Shown here: positions 9,612 through 18,292 of the stretch, in pieces
Numbering within the stretch: position 1 is the stretch's first letter
Layout of the letters: each line of letters begins with the position of its first letter
Source: Profundibacter amoris
GTDB taxonomy: Bacteria; Pseudomonadota; Alphaproteobacteria; Rhodobacterales; Rhodobacteraceae
DNA length: 64,000 nt
NCBI RefSeq assembly: GCF_003544895.1
Contig: NZ_CP032125.1
Span: 412,001-476,000 of the forward strand
Direction: 5' to 3'
Made by a program: the position numbers and the translations under genes
The notes under the pieces: model-generated
What the model saw: only the letters and a program-made list of their open reading frames with translations
Databases searched by the model: none
What the model was told of the DNA's origin: nothing

Positions 9612-10048
9612 TATCTATTCAATCCGCGATGGCACAGCACAATAACATAGGCGGCGAGCATTGCATCCAGTATTTCGATCAGACCCAGCAACAACGGGAT
9701 CGGGTCGGGGGTTGCGGGAAACACATGGCCCAGATCAAGCAGCACCACAAAGATATATCCCCATCCGGCAATGATTCCGCCGATCGCCGCTGCTTTGCTG
9801 TCCCGCAACAAGCCGATGCCGGATGCGATTGCCCCAACCCCCAACAGCACCAGAAACACATTGAATCCCCAAAACACAGGCCCGCCAAGGCCTGAAAAAT
9901 CGCGGGTCTCGACCGGGCCGCCGGGCACAAGTGTGATGAAGGTGATCACCAGCAACAATAGCAGTTTTCCAGCGGGCCTGAAAAACGGGCGGGTATCATC
10001 GGGCCAACCAAAGCCGTGCGGGCGGCGTTCAAGCGGTACAGTAGACAT
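9611..10048 (-). CDS. Four-helix membrane protein of unknown function
   Basis: A 145-residue protein with about four hydrophobic segments: LLLLLVITFITLV, FWGFNVFLVLLGVGAIASGI, AAIGGIIAGWGYIFVVLLDL and LLLGLIEILDAMLAAYVIVL. I do not recognise the family. It starts about 15 bases from the nearest of two TetR-type operators and is translationally coupled (TAATG) to the DUF4336 gene behind it, so it is probably the first gene of a TetR-repressed two-gene operon. Confidence 0.65.
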   Translation of the reverse strand: MSTVPLERRPHGFGWPDDTRPFFRPAGKLLLLLVITFITLVPGGPVETRDFSGLGGPVFWGFNVFLVLLGVGAIASGIGLLRDSKAAAIGGIIAGWGYIFVVLLDLGHVFPATPDPIPLLLGLIEILDAMLAAYVIVLCHRGLNR

Positions 10049-10062
10049 ATTGGCGCCTCTTA

Positions 10063-10080
10063 AATGACTATTGGGTCATT
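10063..10080. promoter_or_regulatory. TetR-type operator 1
   Basis: AATGAC-N6-GTCATT, perfect 6-base arms, lying between the divergent TetR and membrane-protein genes. It has the same TGAC-N6-GTCA core as operator 2, with dyad centres 33 bases apart (about three helical turns). It overlaps the likely -10 region of the leftward promoter. Confidence 0.65.
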
Positions 10081-10107
10081 AATAGGGAGATTTAAAATGA
10101 CCGTCAA
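10079..10107 (-). promoter_or_regulatory. Leftward sigma70-type promoter for the membrane-protein/DUF4336 operon
   Basis: Read on the minus strand, TTGACG (10107-10102), a 17-base spacer, then TATTAA (10084-10079). The -35 hexamer is exactly the six-base centre of operator 2, and the -10 touches operator 1, so bound repressor would block polymerase. Confidence 0.5.
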
Positions 10108-10114
10108 GTCATTT
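10095..10114. promoter_or_regulatory. TetR-type operator 2
   Basis: AAATGAC-CGTCAA-GTCATTT, perfect 7-base arms with a 6-base spacer, about 40 bases upstream of the TetR start codon. The spacer doubles as a -35 box for the leftward promoter. The TetR protein encoded alongside is the obvious candidate ligand (inference). Confidence 0.65.
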
Positions 10115-10153
10115 ATAGCTTGCCCTGTGCCGGAAACCTTTTAAAAAGGGGGC

Positions 10154-10759
10154 ATGCCAAAGATTGTTGATAAAGATGCAATGCGGGTGCGGATCATGGA
10201 AGCCGCGATGCAATGCTATTCCACCCAAGGGTTTCACGCCGCCAAGATGAGCGACATCGCCAAAGCGGCCGGTTTGGCCAAGGGCACGCTGTATCTGTAT
10301 TTCAAAAGCAAGGACCAACTGACCACGGCACTGGTAAAATGGATTTTTCAGGAAATCGAACAACAGATAATGCCACAACGCGAGGTCCGGACGCTGACGG
10401 ACTATATGTCGCAAATCAGAACGGCGCTGGATGCCTCGGAAGAAACCCGCATCGAGACAAGGATGTTTTTCGAGGTGCTTGGCCCCAGCTTTGGCTCGGA
10501 CGAGGTGGTCGCCGAAGTTGCCGGGTTTTTCGAGCGGATCGGAGCGCAAAGCACAGAGCAATTGCGCCATCTGGTCAAAGTGGGAGAGGTGCGTAGCGAC
10601 ATAGACGCAGATGCAACAGGGCGTAGTATTGCAGCGCTGATTGACGGAATGGTGACCCATCGGGCGATGTTCGGGCTGGAAGATGCGCGATACCGCTCCA
10701 TGATGGACACAACGCTGGAAATGCTCCGGCGCGGGCTGGAAATCCAAGGAGAGGTCTAA
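10154..10759 (+). CDS. TetR/AcrR-family transcriptional repressor
   Basis: A 201-residue protein with the N-terminal TetR HTH at about residues 10-55 (MEAAMQCYSTQGFHAAKMSD, then IAKAAGLAKGTLYLYFKSKD) and a helical C-terminal ligand-binding domain. The ATG is preceded by AAAGGGGGC. Two matching inverted repeats lie in the 105-base gap to the divergent operon, predicting autoregulation plus control of that operon. The stop overlaps the next ATG as TAATG. The inducer is unknown. Confidence 0.9.
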   Translation: MPKIVDKDAMRVRIMEAAMQCYSTQGFHAAKMSDIAKAAGLAKGTLYLYFKSKDQLTTALVKWIFQEIEQQIMPQREVRTLTDYMSQIRTALDASEETRIETRMFFEVLGPSFGSDEVVAEVAGFFERIGAQSTEQLRHLVKVGEVRSDIDADATGRSIAALIDGMVTHRAMFGLEDARYRSMMDTTLEMLRRGLEIQGEV

Positions 10760-11055
10760 TGTCAAAACTGCGCGCAACGTATTTGCTGCTGGCGATCCTT
10801 GGGGCGTTATTGCCGATGAGCTACCTTGCCCCGTGGATCATTGAAAATGGCCTGTCCGTTGGCGGGTTGATCACCGCATGGCAGCAAAACGCGGCGGCAA
10901 CGGGGCTGTTTTGGGATCTGGTGATTTCCGCTATCGCACTAACGATCTGGGTTCTGGCGGACACATTGCCGCGAAATAACCGCCTTCCTCTGCTTGCCAT
11001 TCCCGCAACTTTCCTTATCGGTGTGTCTTGCGGCTTGCCGCTATTTCTATACTAA
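10759..11055 (+). CDS. DUF2834-like small membrane protein
   Basis: A 98-residue protein with three hydrophobic segments (TYLLLAILGALLPMSYLAPW, LVISAIALTIWVLAD, LPLLAIPATFLIGVSCGLPL). The order and the NGL motif after helix 1 match the DUF2834 family of unknown function. It is translationally coupled to tetR (TAATG) and so belongs to the TetR module. Confidence 0.7.
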   Translation: MSKLRATYLLLAILGALLPMSYLAPWIIENGLSVGGLITAWQQNAAATGLFWDLVISAIALTIWVLADTLPRNNRLPLLAIPATFLIGVSCGLPLFLY

Positions 11056-11075
11056 CGCACAGGGCCGACCGACTG

Positions 11076-12341
11076 ATGGATTACTTTCTATACCAAATTG
11101 GCATCCTTCATGCCGAAGACGTTGCAATCCCTGAAATCGCCGCACAGGTGGGGACGCCGTTCTACCTCTATTCCGCCGCCACCCTGCGCCGCCATTTCCG
11201 GCTGTTTGACGAGGCGCTAGAAGGGATGGACCATCTGGTTTGCTATGCGATGAAGGCCAATTCCAATCAGGCAGTGTTGAAACTGATGGCGGATATGGGC
11301 GCGGGTATGGATGTGGTTTCGGGTGGCGAATATGCCCGCGCAAAAGCCGCCGGTGTGCCCGGCGAGCGGATCGTGTTTTCCGGCGTTGGCAAAACACGGC
11401 AGGAAATGCACATGGCGCTGAGCGGCGGTATCCGTCAGTTCAATGTCGAATCCGAACCGGAAATGATTGCGCTGAACGAGGTGGCCCTGTCACTGGATAT
11501 GGTCGCGCCGATCACCATTCGGGTGAATCCCGATGTCGATGCCAAAACCCACGCTAAAATTGCCACCGGCAAATCGGAAAACAAATTCGGTATCCCGATA
11601 TCGCGGGCCTCAACGGTCTATGCACAAGCGGCGGCGATGAAGGGGCTGGACGTGATCGGCATCGACGTTCACATCGGCAGCCAGTTAACACAGCTTGAAC
11701 CCTACCGCGCCGCTTATGAAAAAGTGGCTGACCTGACCAAACAACTGCGCGCCGAGGGTCACAACATCCGCCGCCTTGATCTGGGCGGCGGTCTGGGTAT
11801 CCCCTACGAACGTTCAAATGATGCGCCACCCCTGCCAATGGAATACGGCCAGATGGTCAAGGAGGTGCTGGGCGATCTGGATTGCGAGATCGAGATTGAG
11901 CCGGGCCGTCTGATTGCCGGCAATGCCGGAATTCTGGTGGCGGAAGTGATCTATGTAAAACAGGGCGAGGACCGCCAGTTCCTGATCGTGGACGCTGCGA
12001 TGAACGATCTGATCCGCCCCGCGATGTACGAGGCACACCATGACATCCTGCCTGTGGTCGAGGCCGAAGCGGGGATGGAGCAATCCCCTTACGACATCGT
12101 TGGCCCTGTTTGCGAAAGCGGCGACACATTCGCCAAACAGCGCAACCTGACGCCACAACAGGCCGGTGATCTGGTAGCGTTTCGATCGGCCGGTGCTTAT
12201 GGCGCGGTGATGGCTTCGGAATACAATTCCCGCCCGATGATCCCCGAAGTTCTGGTCGATGGGCATCAATTCGCTGTCATCCGGCCCCGCCCGACCTTGG
12301 AAGATATGATAAACCGCGATACCATACCGGAATGGCTCTGA
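11076..12341 (+). CDS. lysA: Diaminopimelate decarboxylase
   Basis: A 421-residue PLP enzyme converting meso-diaminopimelate to lysine. The PLP lysine is in CYAMKANSN (about residue 60); phosphate contacts are in RLDLGGGLGIPY; the other-subunit active-site Cys is in GPVCESGDTFAK; HIGSQL is also conserved. The ATG at 11076 gives the family start MDYFLYQIG; the frame is open 48 bases further into the DUF2834 gene. It is 20 bases downstream of DUF2834. Confidence 0.94.
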   Translation: MDYFLYQIGILHAEDVAIPEIAAQVGTPFYLYSAATLRRHFRLFDEALEGMDHLVCYAMKANSNQAVLKLMADMGAGMDVVSGGEYARAKAAGVPGERIVFSGVGKTRQEMHMALSGGIRQFNVESEPEMIALNEVALSLDMVAPITIRVNPDVDAKTHAKIATGKSENKFGIPISRASTVYAQAAAMKGLDVIGIDVHIGSQLTQLEPYRAAYEKVADLTKQLRAEGHNIRRLDLGGGLGIPYERSNDAPPLPMEYGQMVKEVLGDLDCEIEIEPGRLIAGNAGILVAEVIYVKQGEDRQFLIVDAAMNDLIRPAMYEAHHDILPVVEAEAGMEQSPYDIVGPVCESGDTFAKQRNLTPQQAGDLVAFRSAGAYGAVMASEYNSRPMIPEVLVDGHQFAVIRPRPTLEDMINRDTIPEWL

Positions 12342-12366
12342 CCTATCGGGGCCAAAAAGGATCGGT

Positions 12367-14949
12367 ATGAGCGGCAATCGCACCCCAAAGGACGACGCCC
12401 TGAAAGGTTTGGCATGGCCCCTGCGCCTGACCCGTGCGGGTATGGTGGCAGAACGGGCGACCAAGGCATTCTGGCCGCTGTGGTCGGTGCTGATGCTGGC
12501 GATTGCGCTGGTGATGCTGGGGGTGCAGGATTTCACCCCGCCGAAACTGGCAATGGCGGCGGTGGCTGTGTTTGCACTGGCGGCTGTGTGGACGCTGGTT
12601 TACGGGCTACGTCGGTTTCGCTGGCCAACCGAGGGCGAGGCGCGCGAACGGCTGGATGCCACTTTGCCCGGCCGCCCCATCACGGCACTGACCGATACGC
12701 AGGCAATCGGCGCGGATGATGCGGCTTCACAGGCCGTCTGGAAGGCCCATGTCGCGCGCATGGCTGCACGGGCCAAAGGGGCCAAACCTGCCCCTGCCGA
12801 TTTGCGCGTGTCCGCAAAAGACCCCTATGCGCTACGCTATGTGGCGGCGCTGGCCTTGCTGGTGGCACTGCTGTTTGGATCATTGAACCGTGTGCAGACC
12901 GTGGCGGATATTGCCTCAGGTGCGGGCGGAACCGCCATGGCTGCGGGGCCAAGCTGGGAAGGCTGGGTCGAGCCACCCGCCTATACAGGCAAGCCGAGCC
13001 TGTATCTGAATGACCTGCCGCAAGGTGATTTAAGCGTGCCCAAAGGGTCGCGCATCACGGTGCGCCTGTATGGCAAGGTCGGGTCGCTGACTGTGCGCCA
13101 GACGGTTTCGGATGAAATCACAGAGGACGCCACCGCTGTATCGCAGGAAATGACGGTTACGAAAGACGGCGTTCTGGCGATTGAAGGGCAGGGCGGGGCC
13201 GAATGGCAAATTGCCTTGCTGCCCGACCTGCCGCCAACGGTGCGCTTTGACGGCGAGCTGAAACGCGAGGCGCGGGGGGTGATGAAGCAGCCCTTTGCCG
13301 CCAGTGACGATTACGCCGTGGTGCGCGGCACTGCGGAATTCCGGCTGGATCTGGAGACGGTTGATCGCCGCTACGGGCTGGCTGTTGATCCTGAAGAACG
13401 CGATCCTGTTGTCCTTGACCTGCCCTTGCCGATCACCGGCAGCCGCGCCGAATTTACCGAGGAACTGGTGGATGATCTATCCGAACACCCGTGGTCCGGC
13501 CTGCCCGTCACGCTGACCCTGACGGTCGAGGATGCCTCGGGACAAACCGGCCGGTCCGAAGCCATGCATATGCTGATGCCGGGGCGCCGTTTCTTTGCGC
13601 CGCTGGCCCGTGCGGTGGTTGAGCAGCGCCGTGATTTGCTGTGGTCGCGCCAGAACGGGGCGCGGGTGGCACAGGTGCTGCGGGCGGTGACACACCGGCC
13701 CGAAGGTTTTGTGCGCAATGACAGTGCCTATCTGATGTTGCGGGTGGCAATCCGGCGGCTCGAGGCCGGCGTGGCCTTTGGCATGACGCCTGAATTGCAG
13801 GATGAAATTGCGGCTGCACTGTGGGATATCGCGCTGATTTTCGAGGATGGTTCTTTGGCGGATGCCAAGGAACGGCTGCACCGTGCGCAGGAACGGCTGG
13901 CAGAGGCGATGAAAAACGGGGCCAGCAAGGAAGAAATCGAAGACCTGATGCAGGAATTGCGCGACGCCACCAAGGATTACATGCGCCAGTTGGCGGAACA
14001 GCAGCGCCAGAATGGCGAGCAGGACCAGCAACAGGCGCAAAATGGCGAGACCTTTGAATTTACGCAGGAAGAATTACAGGCCCTGATGGACCGGATCCAG
14101 GAGCTGATGGAAGAAGGGCGGATGGAAGAAGCCGCCGATCTGATGCAGCGCATGAATGAAATGATGGAAAACCTGCAAATGGCCGAAAATCAGAACGGCC
14201 AAGGCGAAGGCAGCCCCGACCAGCAGTCGATGGAAGATCTGAAAGACACCCTGCGCGATCAGCAAGGGCTGTCAGACGAGGCATTCCGCGATTTGCAGGA
14301 ACAGTTCAACCCCAACGCCAACCGTGGGGAAAGTGGCCAGAACCGTGGCGAATCCGGTGGGCAGGGTGAAGGGCGCAGCCACACAGGACAAGGTGATCAG
14401 GGGCAGGGCGGGGGCGAAGGCCAGACCGGCCAAGAGGGTGGTGGCAAGGGGCAGAGCGAAAGCCTTGCGGATCGCCAACAGGCCTTGCGGGACGAATTGC
14501 GCCGTCAGGAAAATGGCCTGCCAGGGGCTGGAACTGCCGAAGGCGATGCCGCTCGCGAGGCGCTGGAACGTGCCGGTCGCGCGATGGACGGGGCCGAACA
14601 GGCATTGCGGGATGGGCAGCTGGCCGAGGCGCTGGACAATCAGGCCGAGGCACTGGAAGCCCTGCGCGAAGGGATGCGCAATCTGGGTGATGCATTGGCG
14701 CAAAACCGTCAACAGGACGGAAGCCAGCAAGGGCAGGCGCAAACACGCGATCAGGCCAACGGGCGCGATCCGCTGGGACGCGACAACAGCGGGCGCGGAT
14801 CATCTGCAACGCAGGGTGATGTGTTGCTGAACGGGGATGTGCGCCGCCGTGCGCAGGAATTGCTGAAAGAATTGCGCCGCCGTTCAGGTGACCGAAGCCG
14901 CCCGGAAATTGAACGGGACTATCTGAAACGCCTGCTGGACAAGTATTAA
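12367..14949 (+). CDS. TIGR02302-family (DUF4175) large membrane protein
   Basis: An 860-residue protein of an alphaproteobacterial family of unknown function. Residues 1-55 are cytoplasmic and basic with a first helix (WPLWSVLMLAIALVMLGV), a second helix follows (LAMAAVAVFALAAVWTLVYG), and a third lies near residue 160 (YVAALALLVALLFGSL). A long extracytoplasmic region follows, then a coiled-coil Q/E/M-rich stretch (residues 500-620), a G/Q/E-rich low-complexity stretch (about 640-700) and a second helical segment ending RDYLKRLLDKY. It starts 25 bases after lysA, so co-transcription is likely. An envelope role is only inferred from topology. Confidence 0.85.
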   Translation: MSGNRTPKDDALKGLAWPLRLTRAGMVAERATKAFWPLWSVLMLAIALVMLGVQDFTPPKLAMAAVAVFALAAVWTLVYGLRRFRWPTEGEARERLDATLPGRPITALTDTQAIGADDAASQAVWKAHVARMAARAKGAKPAPADLRVSAKDPYALRYVAALALLVALLFGSLNRVQTVADIASGAGGTAMAAGPSWEGWVEPPAYTGKPSLYLNDLPQGDLSVPKGSRITVRLYGKVGSLTVRQTVSDEITEDATAVSQEMTVTKDGVLAIEGQGGAEWQIALLPDLPPTVRFDGELKREARGVMKQPFAASDDYAVVRGTAEFRLDLETVDRRYGLAVDPEERDPVVLDLPLPITGSRAEFTEELVDDLSEHPWSGLPVTLTLTVEDASGQTGRSEAMHMLMPGRRFFAPLARAVVEQRRDLLWSRQNGARVAQVLRAVTHRPEGFVRNDSAYLMLRVAIRRLEAGVAFGMTPELQDEIAAALWDIALIFEDGSLADAKERLHRAQERLAEAMKNGASKEEIEDLMQELRDATKDYMRQLAEQQRQNGEQDQQQAQNGETFEFTQEELQALMDRIQELMEEGRMEEAADLMQRMNEMMENLQMAENQNGQGEGSPDQQSMEDLKDTLRDQQGLSDEAFRDLQEQFNPNANRGESGQNRGESGGQGEGRSHTGQGDQGQGGGEGQTGQEGGGKGQSESLADRQQALRDELRRQENGLPGAGTAEGDAAREALERAGRAMDGAEQALRDGQLAEALDNQAEALEALREGMRNLGDALAQNRQQDGSQQGQAQTRDQANGRDPLGRDNSGRGSSATQGDVLLNGDVRRRAQELLKELRRRSGDRSRPEIERDYLKRLLDKY

Positions 14950-14970
14950 AGCCAGCTGTGGAATGGCCTG

Positions 14971-15813
14971 TTAATTGCCGGCAGTGCCCGACATTTTATC
15001 TGTCGCAGCCTTCATCATCTGGTCCAGCCAATCCCGCAGGTTGTTCACCTGTTCGACATAGCTGACCATATAGGGTTCGCTTTCAGGGAACCGCTGAACA
15101 ATATCGGGGGCGTAAATATACGCCAGCAATCCCAGCGTTGCCAGAATCAGAACCAGCGAGAATCCAAGCCTGAATCCGCGCCGCCCGCTTGGCTGCGCCT
15201 CGTCGTCCTCGGTGGTTTCGTCAAGTGAATCAGTCGCGGCGCGCAGAGTCGAGTTGATTTCATCAATATCCGGCAACCGGTCACGATGGGCTGAGGCACC
15301 GCTTTCAGCAGTGGGCTGGCTGTCAGGGTGTGGCTTTGCCGATGCTATGGAAACATCGGATGGGGTATCGCTAGAGGTTTTGGACAGGTCCAGTCCGGCC
15401 TTTGGCTCGGGGTCTTGTGTGCCCTTGGCCTCTTTTGCTCTTGCAGCGGCTTCCCGTGCGGCTTCTTCCCGCAGAATTCCCAATACGGATTCGTCAGTCT
15501 TGCGGGGGGCGGGTTCCTGGTCGTCGCTATCCTTGTCGGACTCGGCGGCTTCATCGGATTGATCTGTTGTTTCGCTTGCTTCAGCGGATTTGGTATCACC
15601 CTCGTCTGTCGTTTCCGGCGCTGCGTCTGTTTTCTGCTCCGCATCCTGTTTCGGGGCGTCCACGGGCGTTTCGCCATCGGCCTCCAACTGGGCTGCCGAT
15701 TTCTGGAACCACGTATGGCCACAGCTGGAGCACTGAACATCACGCCCTTCAATTGGGATGACGCTATCGTCCACCTCGTATTGCGCATCGCAATTTGGGC
15801 ATATTAACCGCAT
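14971..15813 (-). CDS. Zinc-ribbon (MJ0042-type) membrane protein with acidic linker
   Basis: A 280-residue protein. Residues 1-38 are a zinc ribbon (MRLICPNCDAQYEVDDSVIP, then CSSCGHTW, two CxxC pairs). Residues 45-200 are low-complexity, rich in D, E, A, S and T. A single helix near residues 220-243 (FSLVLILATLGLLAYIYAP) is followed by a short tail. The ATG at 15813 is preceded by GGGGACAAAC; a start 18 bases upstream would displace the ribbon. It converges with the TIGR02302 gene (21-base gap) and is divergent from ftsE. Function unknown. Confidence 0.8.
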   Translation of the reverse strand: MRLICPNCDAQYEVDDSVIPIEGRDVQCSSCGHTWFQKSAAQLEADGETPVDAPKQDAEQKTDAAPETTDEGDTKSAEASETTDQSDEAAESDKDSDDQEPAPRKTDESVLGILREEAAREAAARAKEAKGTQDPEPKAGLDLSKTSSDTPSDVSIASAKPHPDSQPTAESGASAHRDRLPDIDEINSTLRAATDSLDETTEDDEAQPSGRRGFRLGFSLVLILATLGLLAYIYAPDIVQRFPESEPYMVSYVEQVNNLRDWLDQMMKAATDKMSGTAGN

Positions 15814-15975
15814 GTTTGTCCCCACATTCACTGCAAGTTAAGTTTTCTTAAATCTGTTAACTATTACGTTGTATCAATGGATTGGCGAAGATCAATCTTT
15901 TTGATCGTTGTTGCCATTGAAACATTTTCCATTCTTATGCACAACTGTCTCCAATTCGTAAAGAAAGGGCAGTAT

Positions 15976-16653
15976 GTGATCGAGCTACAAAATGTGGCCT
16001 ATAATTACGGCGGCGGCGAGCTGTTGTCGGATATTTCGCTTAAACTGGCCCCTGGATCCTTTCATTTCCTGACGGGACCATCCGGTGCAGGGAAATCCAC
16101 ATTTCTGAAATTGTGTTATATGGAACTGGCGGCGACATCGGGGCGGGTGCAGGTATTTGGCAAGGATGTTGCGGCAATGGGCCGCGATGAAATTGCCCGC
16201 AACCGGCAACGCATCGGGGTGGTGCATCAGGATTGCCGGTTTCTGGACCATTTGTCGATTGCAGCCAATGTAGCCTTGCCAATAAGGGTTTCCGGCCGTG
16301 ATGCCAGCGCCGAAGAGGCCAACCTGAAGGATCTGCTATCATGGGTTGGCCTAGAGGATCGCGCAGACGCATTGCCGGCAGAATTATCCGGGGGGGAAAG
16401 GCAGCGCGCCGCGCTGGCACGCGCTGTGATCATGTCACCCGATGTTGTTTTGGCGGACGAACCAACGGGAAATGTGGACTGGGAAATGTCCAAGCGTTTG
16501 ATATCGTTGCTGGTTGAGCTGAACAAGATGGGTAAAACCATCATGATTGCCACCCATGATCTGAATTTGATCCGTACGGCCAAGTCGCAGGTGAATGCGC
16601 GGGTGTTACGGATCAGCAACAGGCAATTACAACTGGCGGGGGCGGATTTGTGA
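15976..16653 (+). CDS. ftsE: Cell-division ATP-binding protein FtsE
   Basis: A 225-residue ABC ATPase that with FtsX regulates cell-wall hydrolases at the septum. It has Walker A GPSGAGKST, signature LSGGERQRAALARA, Walker B VVLADEPTGNVD and H-loop ATHD. An ATG at 15877 is in frame but adds 33 residues foreign to the family; the GTG at 15976 follows AAAGGGCAGTAT and gives the normal start VIELQNVAYNYGG. It overlaps ftsX by 4 bases (GTGA). Confidence 0.92.
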   Translation: MIELQNVAYNYGGGELLSDISLKLAPGSFHFLTGPSGAGKSTFLKLCYMELAATSGRVQVFGKDVAAMGRDEIARNRQRIGVVHQDCRFLDHLSIAANVALPIRVSGRDASAEEANLKDLLSWVGLEDRADALPAELSGGERQRAALARAVIMSPDVVLADEPTGNVDWEMSKRLISLLVELNKMGKTIMIATHDLNLIRTAKSQVNARVLRISNRQLQLAGADL

Positions 16654-17555
16654 AACTGGATGTCTCGGAGTTGATTGCGCTGCTCAAAGGTGACTCGCAA
16701 GCGGACAAGGTGGTTCCGCCCAGCGGGTATACGGCTACGCTGACGTTGTTTACCTCGGCCGCTATGGCATTTCTTGCGGTTTTCGCGCTGGCCTTGTCGC
16801 TGGCGACCGGGCGTTTGGCAGATCGCTGGGCGTCCGAATTGGCGCGGTCATCAACGGTGCGGATATCGGCGCCGGCGGGGCAGATGGAGGCCCAGATGCG
16901 CGCCGCGCTGGAGGTGCTGCGCACCACAACAGGTGTGGCCAGCGCCAAGGCGCTTTCGCAAGAAGAACAGCGCAAGTTGCTGGAGCCGTGGTTTGGCCCC
17001 GACCTGCCGATCGAAAGCCTGCCGGTGCCGCAATTGATCGAGGTGATCGAGGACGCGTCGGGCTATGATTCCGACGGGCTGCGCTTGCGCCTGTCTGCCG
17101 AAGCACCGGGGGCGGTGCTGGATGATCATACCCGATGGCGCAAACCCCTGATCAAGGCGGCAGACCGGCTGCGGTTTCTGGGGGTGTTGTCAATCCTGCT
17201 GATCGCACTGGCCACGGGCGCGATGATAACGCTGGCCGCAAACGCGGCCCTTTCGGCAAATGCGCAAGTGATCAGCGTGTTGCGTCTGGTTGGCGCGCAT
17301 GACGCCTATATCGCCCGCGCCTTTGTGCGCCGCTTTACCTTGCGGGCATTGTCTGGCGCCCTGATCGGTGTCGTGGCCGGGATGCTTGCTGTTGCCTTTC
17401 TACCCGGCACCTCGGAAGCGGGCGGTTTCCTGACAGGGCTTGGCTTTCAGGGGTGGCATTGGCTATTGCCCTTTGTCATACCCCCGTTGGCGGCTTTGGT
17501 GGCCTTCTGGGCCACACGCACGGCGGCCTTGCGCAGATTGAAGGAGCTAACCTGA
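16650..17555 (+). CDS. ftsX: Cell-division protein FtsX
   Basis: A 301-residue FtsX-family integral membrane protein: a helix after a short cytoplasmic start (TSAAMAFLAVFALALSLATG), an extracytoplasmic domain of about 110 residues, then three helices (LSILLIALATGAMITLAANA; ALIGVVAGMLAVAFLP; WLLPFVIPPLAALVAFWAT). It starts with GTG overlapping the ftsE stop and ends in TGATG with plsC, so three genes are coupled. Confidence 0.9.
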   Translation: MKLDVSELIALLKGDSQADKVVPPSGYTATLTLFTSAAMAFLAVFALALSLATGRLADRWASELARSSTVRISAPAGQMEAQMRAALEVLRTTTGVASAKALSQEEQRKLLEPWFGPDLPIESLPVPQLIEVIEDASGYDSDGLRLRLSAEAPGAVLDDHTRWRKPLIKAADRLRFLGVLSILLIALATGAMITLAANAALSANAQVISVLRLVGAHDAYIARAFVRRFTLRALSGALIGVVAGMLAVAFLPGTSEAGGFLTGLGFQGWHWLLPFVIPPLAALVAFWATRTAALRRLKELT

Positions 17556-18289
17556 TGAAATACGCAATCCAGTGGCTGCGCAGTCTTCTGTTCAGCATCC
17601 AGATGTATATCATGATGCCGCTGATGGCGCTGGTTTACCTGCCGTTCGCCTTTTTCACCTACAAGGCGGTTTTCGCCTATATCAAGGCCTATGCCAACTA
17701 TTGCCGCTGGACGTTGCGCTGGATGGTGGGGTTGAAAACCGAAGTGCGCGGGGAAATTCCGACCGATGAATGTCTGATTGCTTCCAAGCACCAGTCATTT
17801 CTGGATGTCATTTTGATCGTCTCGACCGCCACTAACCCGCGGTTCATCATCAAACGCGAATTGCACAGGATGCCGATTTTCCACTTTTTCGGCAAGCGCA
17901 TGGGCAATGTGCCGGTCAAACGCGGGGATCGCGGGCGGGCGATTGCCAGAATGATGGCGGATGTGAAAAGCGGCAAAATCGCCAAAGGACAGTTGGTGAT
18001 CTATCCGCAAGGCACCCGTATCGCACCGGGGGTCAAGGCCCCTTACAAGATCGGCACGGGGTTGCTGTATGAGCAGACCGGACAGGATTGCGTTCCGGCG
18101 GCGACCAACGTCGGGGTGTTCTGGCCCAAACGCGGGGTTTACCGCAAACCCGGTGTGGCGGTGCTGGAATATCTGCCCCCCATCAAGGCGGGTAAACCGC
18201 GCGATGAATTCATGGCCGAACTGGAGCAGGTGATCGAGGAAAATTCGGACCGTTTGATGGCCGAGGCGGGCTTTGTGCCGGAAAGGTAG
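17555..18289 (+). CDS. plsC: 1-acyl-sn-glycerol-3-phosphate acyltransferase PlsC
   Basis: A 244-residue acyltransferase making phosphatidic acid from lysophosphatidic acid. The HX4D motif is KHQSFLDV, the NVPVKRGDRGRA block follows, and YPQGTRIAPG is the substrate-binding motif. N-terminal hydrophobic segments (FSIQMYIMMPLMALVYLPFA) anchor it in the membrane. AAGGAG precedes the ATG at 17555, which overlaps the ftsX stop. Frame upstream to 17453 lies inside ftsX and is not used. Confidence 0.9.
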   Translation: MKYAIQWLRSLLFSIQMYIMMPLMALVYLPFAFFTYKAVFAYIKAYANYCRWTLRWMVGLKTEVRGEIPTDECLIASKHQSFLDVILIVSTATNPRFIIKRELHRMPIFHFFGKRMGNVPVKRGDRGRAIARMMADVKSGKIAKGQLVIYPQGTRIAPGVKAPYKIGTGLLYEQTGQDCVPAATNVGVFWPKRGVYRKPGVAVLEYLPPIKAGKPRDEFMAELEQVIEENSDRLMAEAGFVPER

Positions 18290-18292
18290 CGG

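Noticed and set aside
15838-15861. Possible CtrA boxes (three TTAA) upstream of ftsE
   Set aside because: Spacings are N6 and N5, not the N7 of the CtrA consensus.
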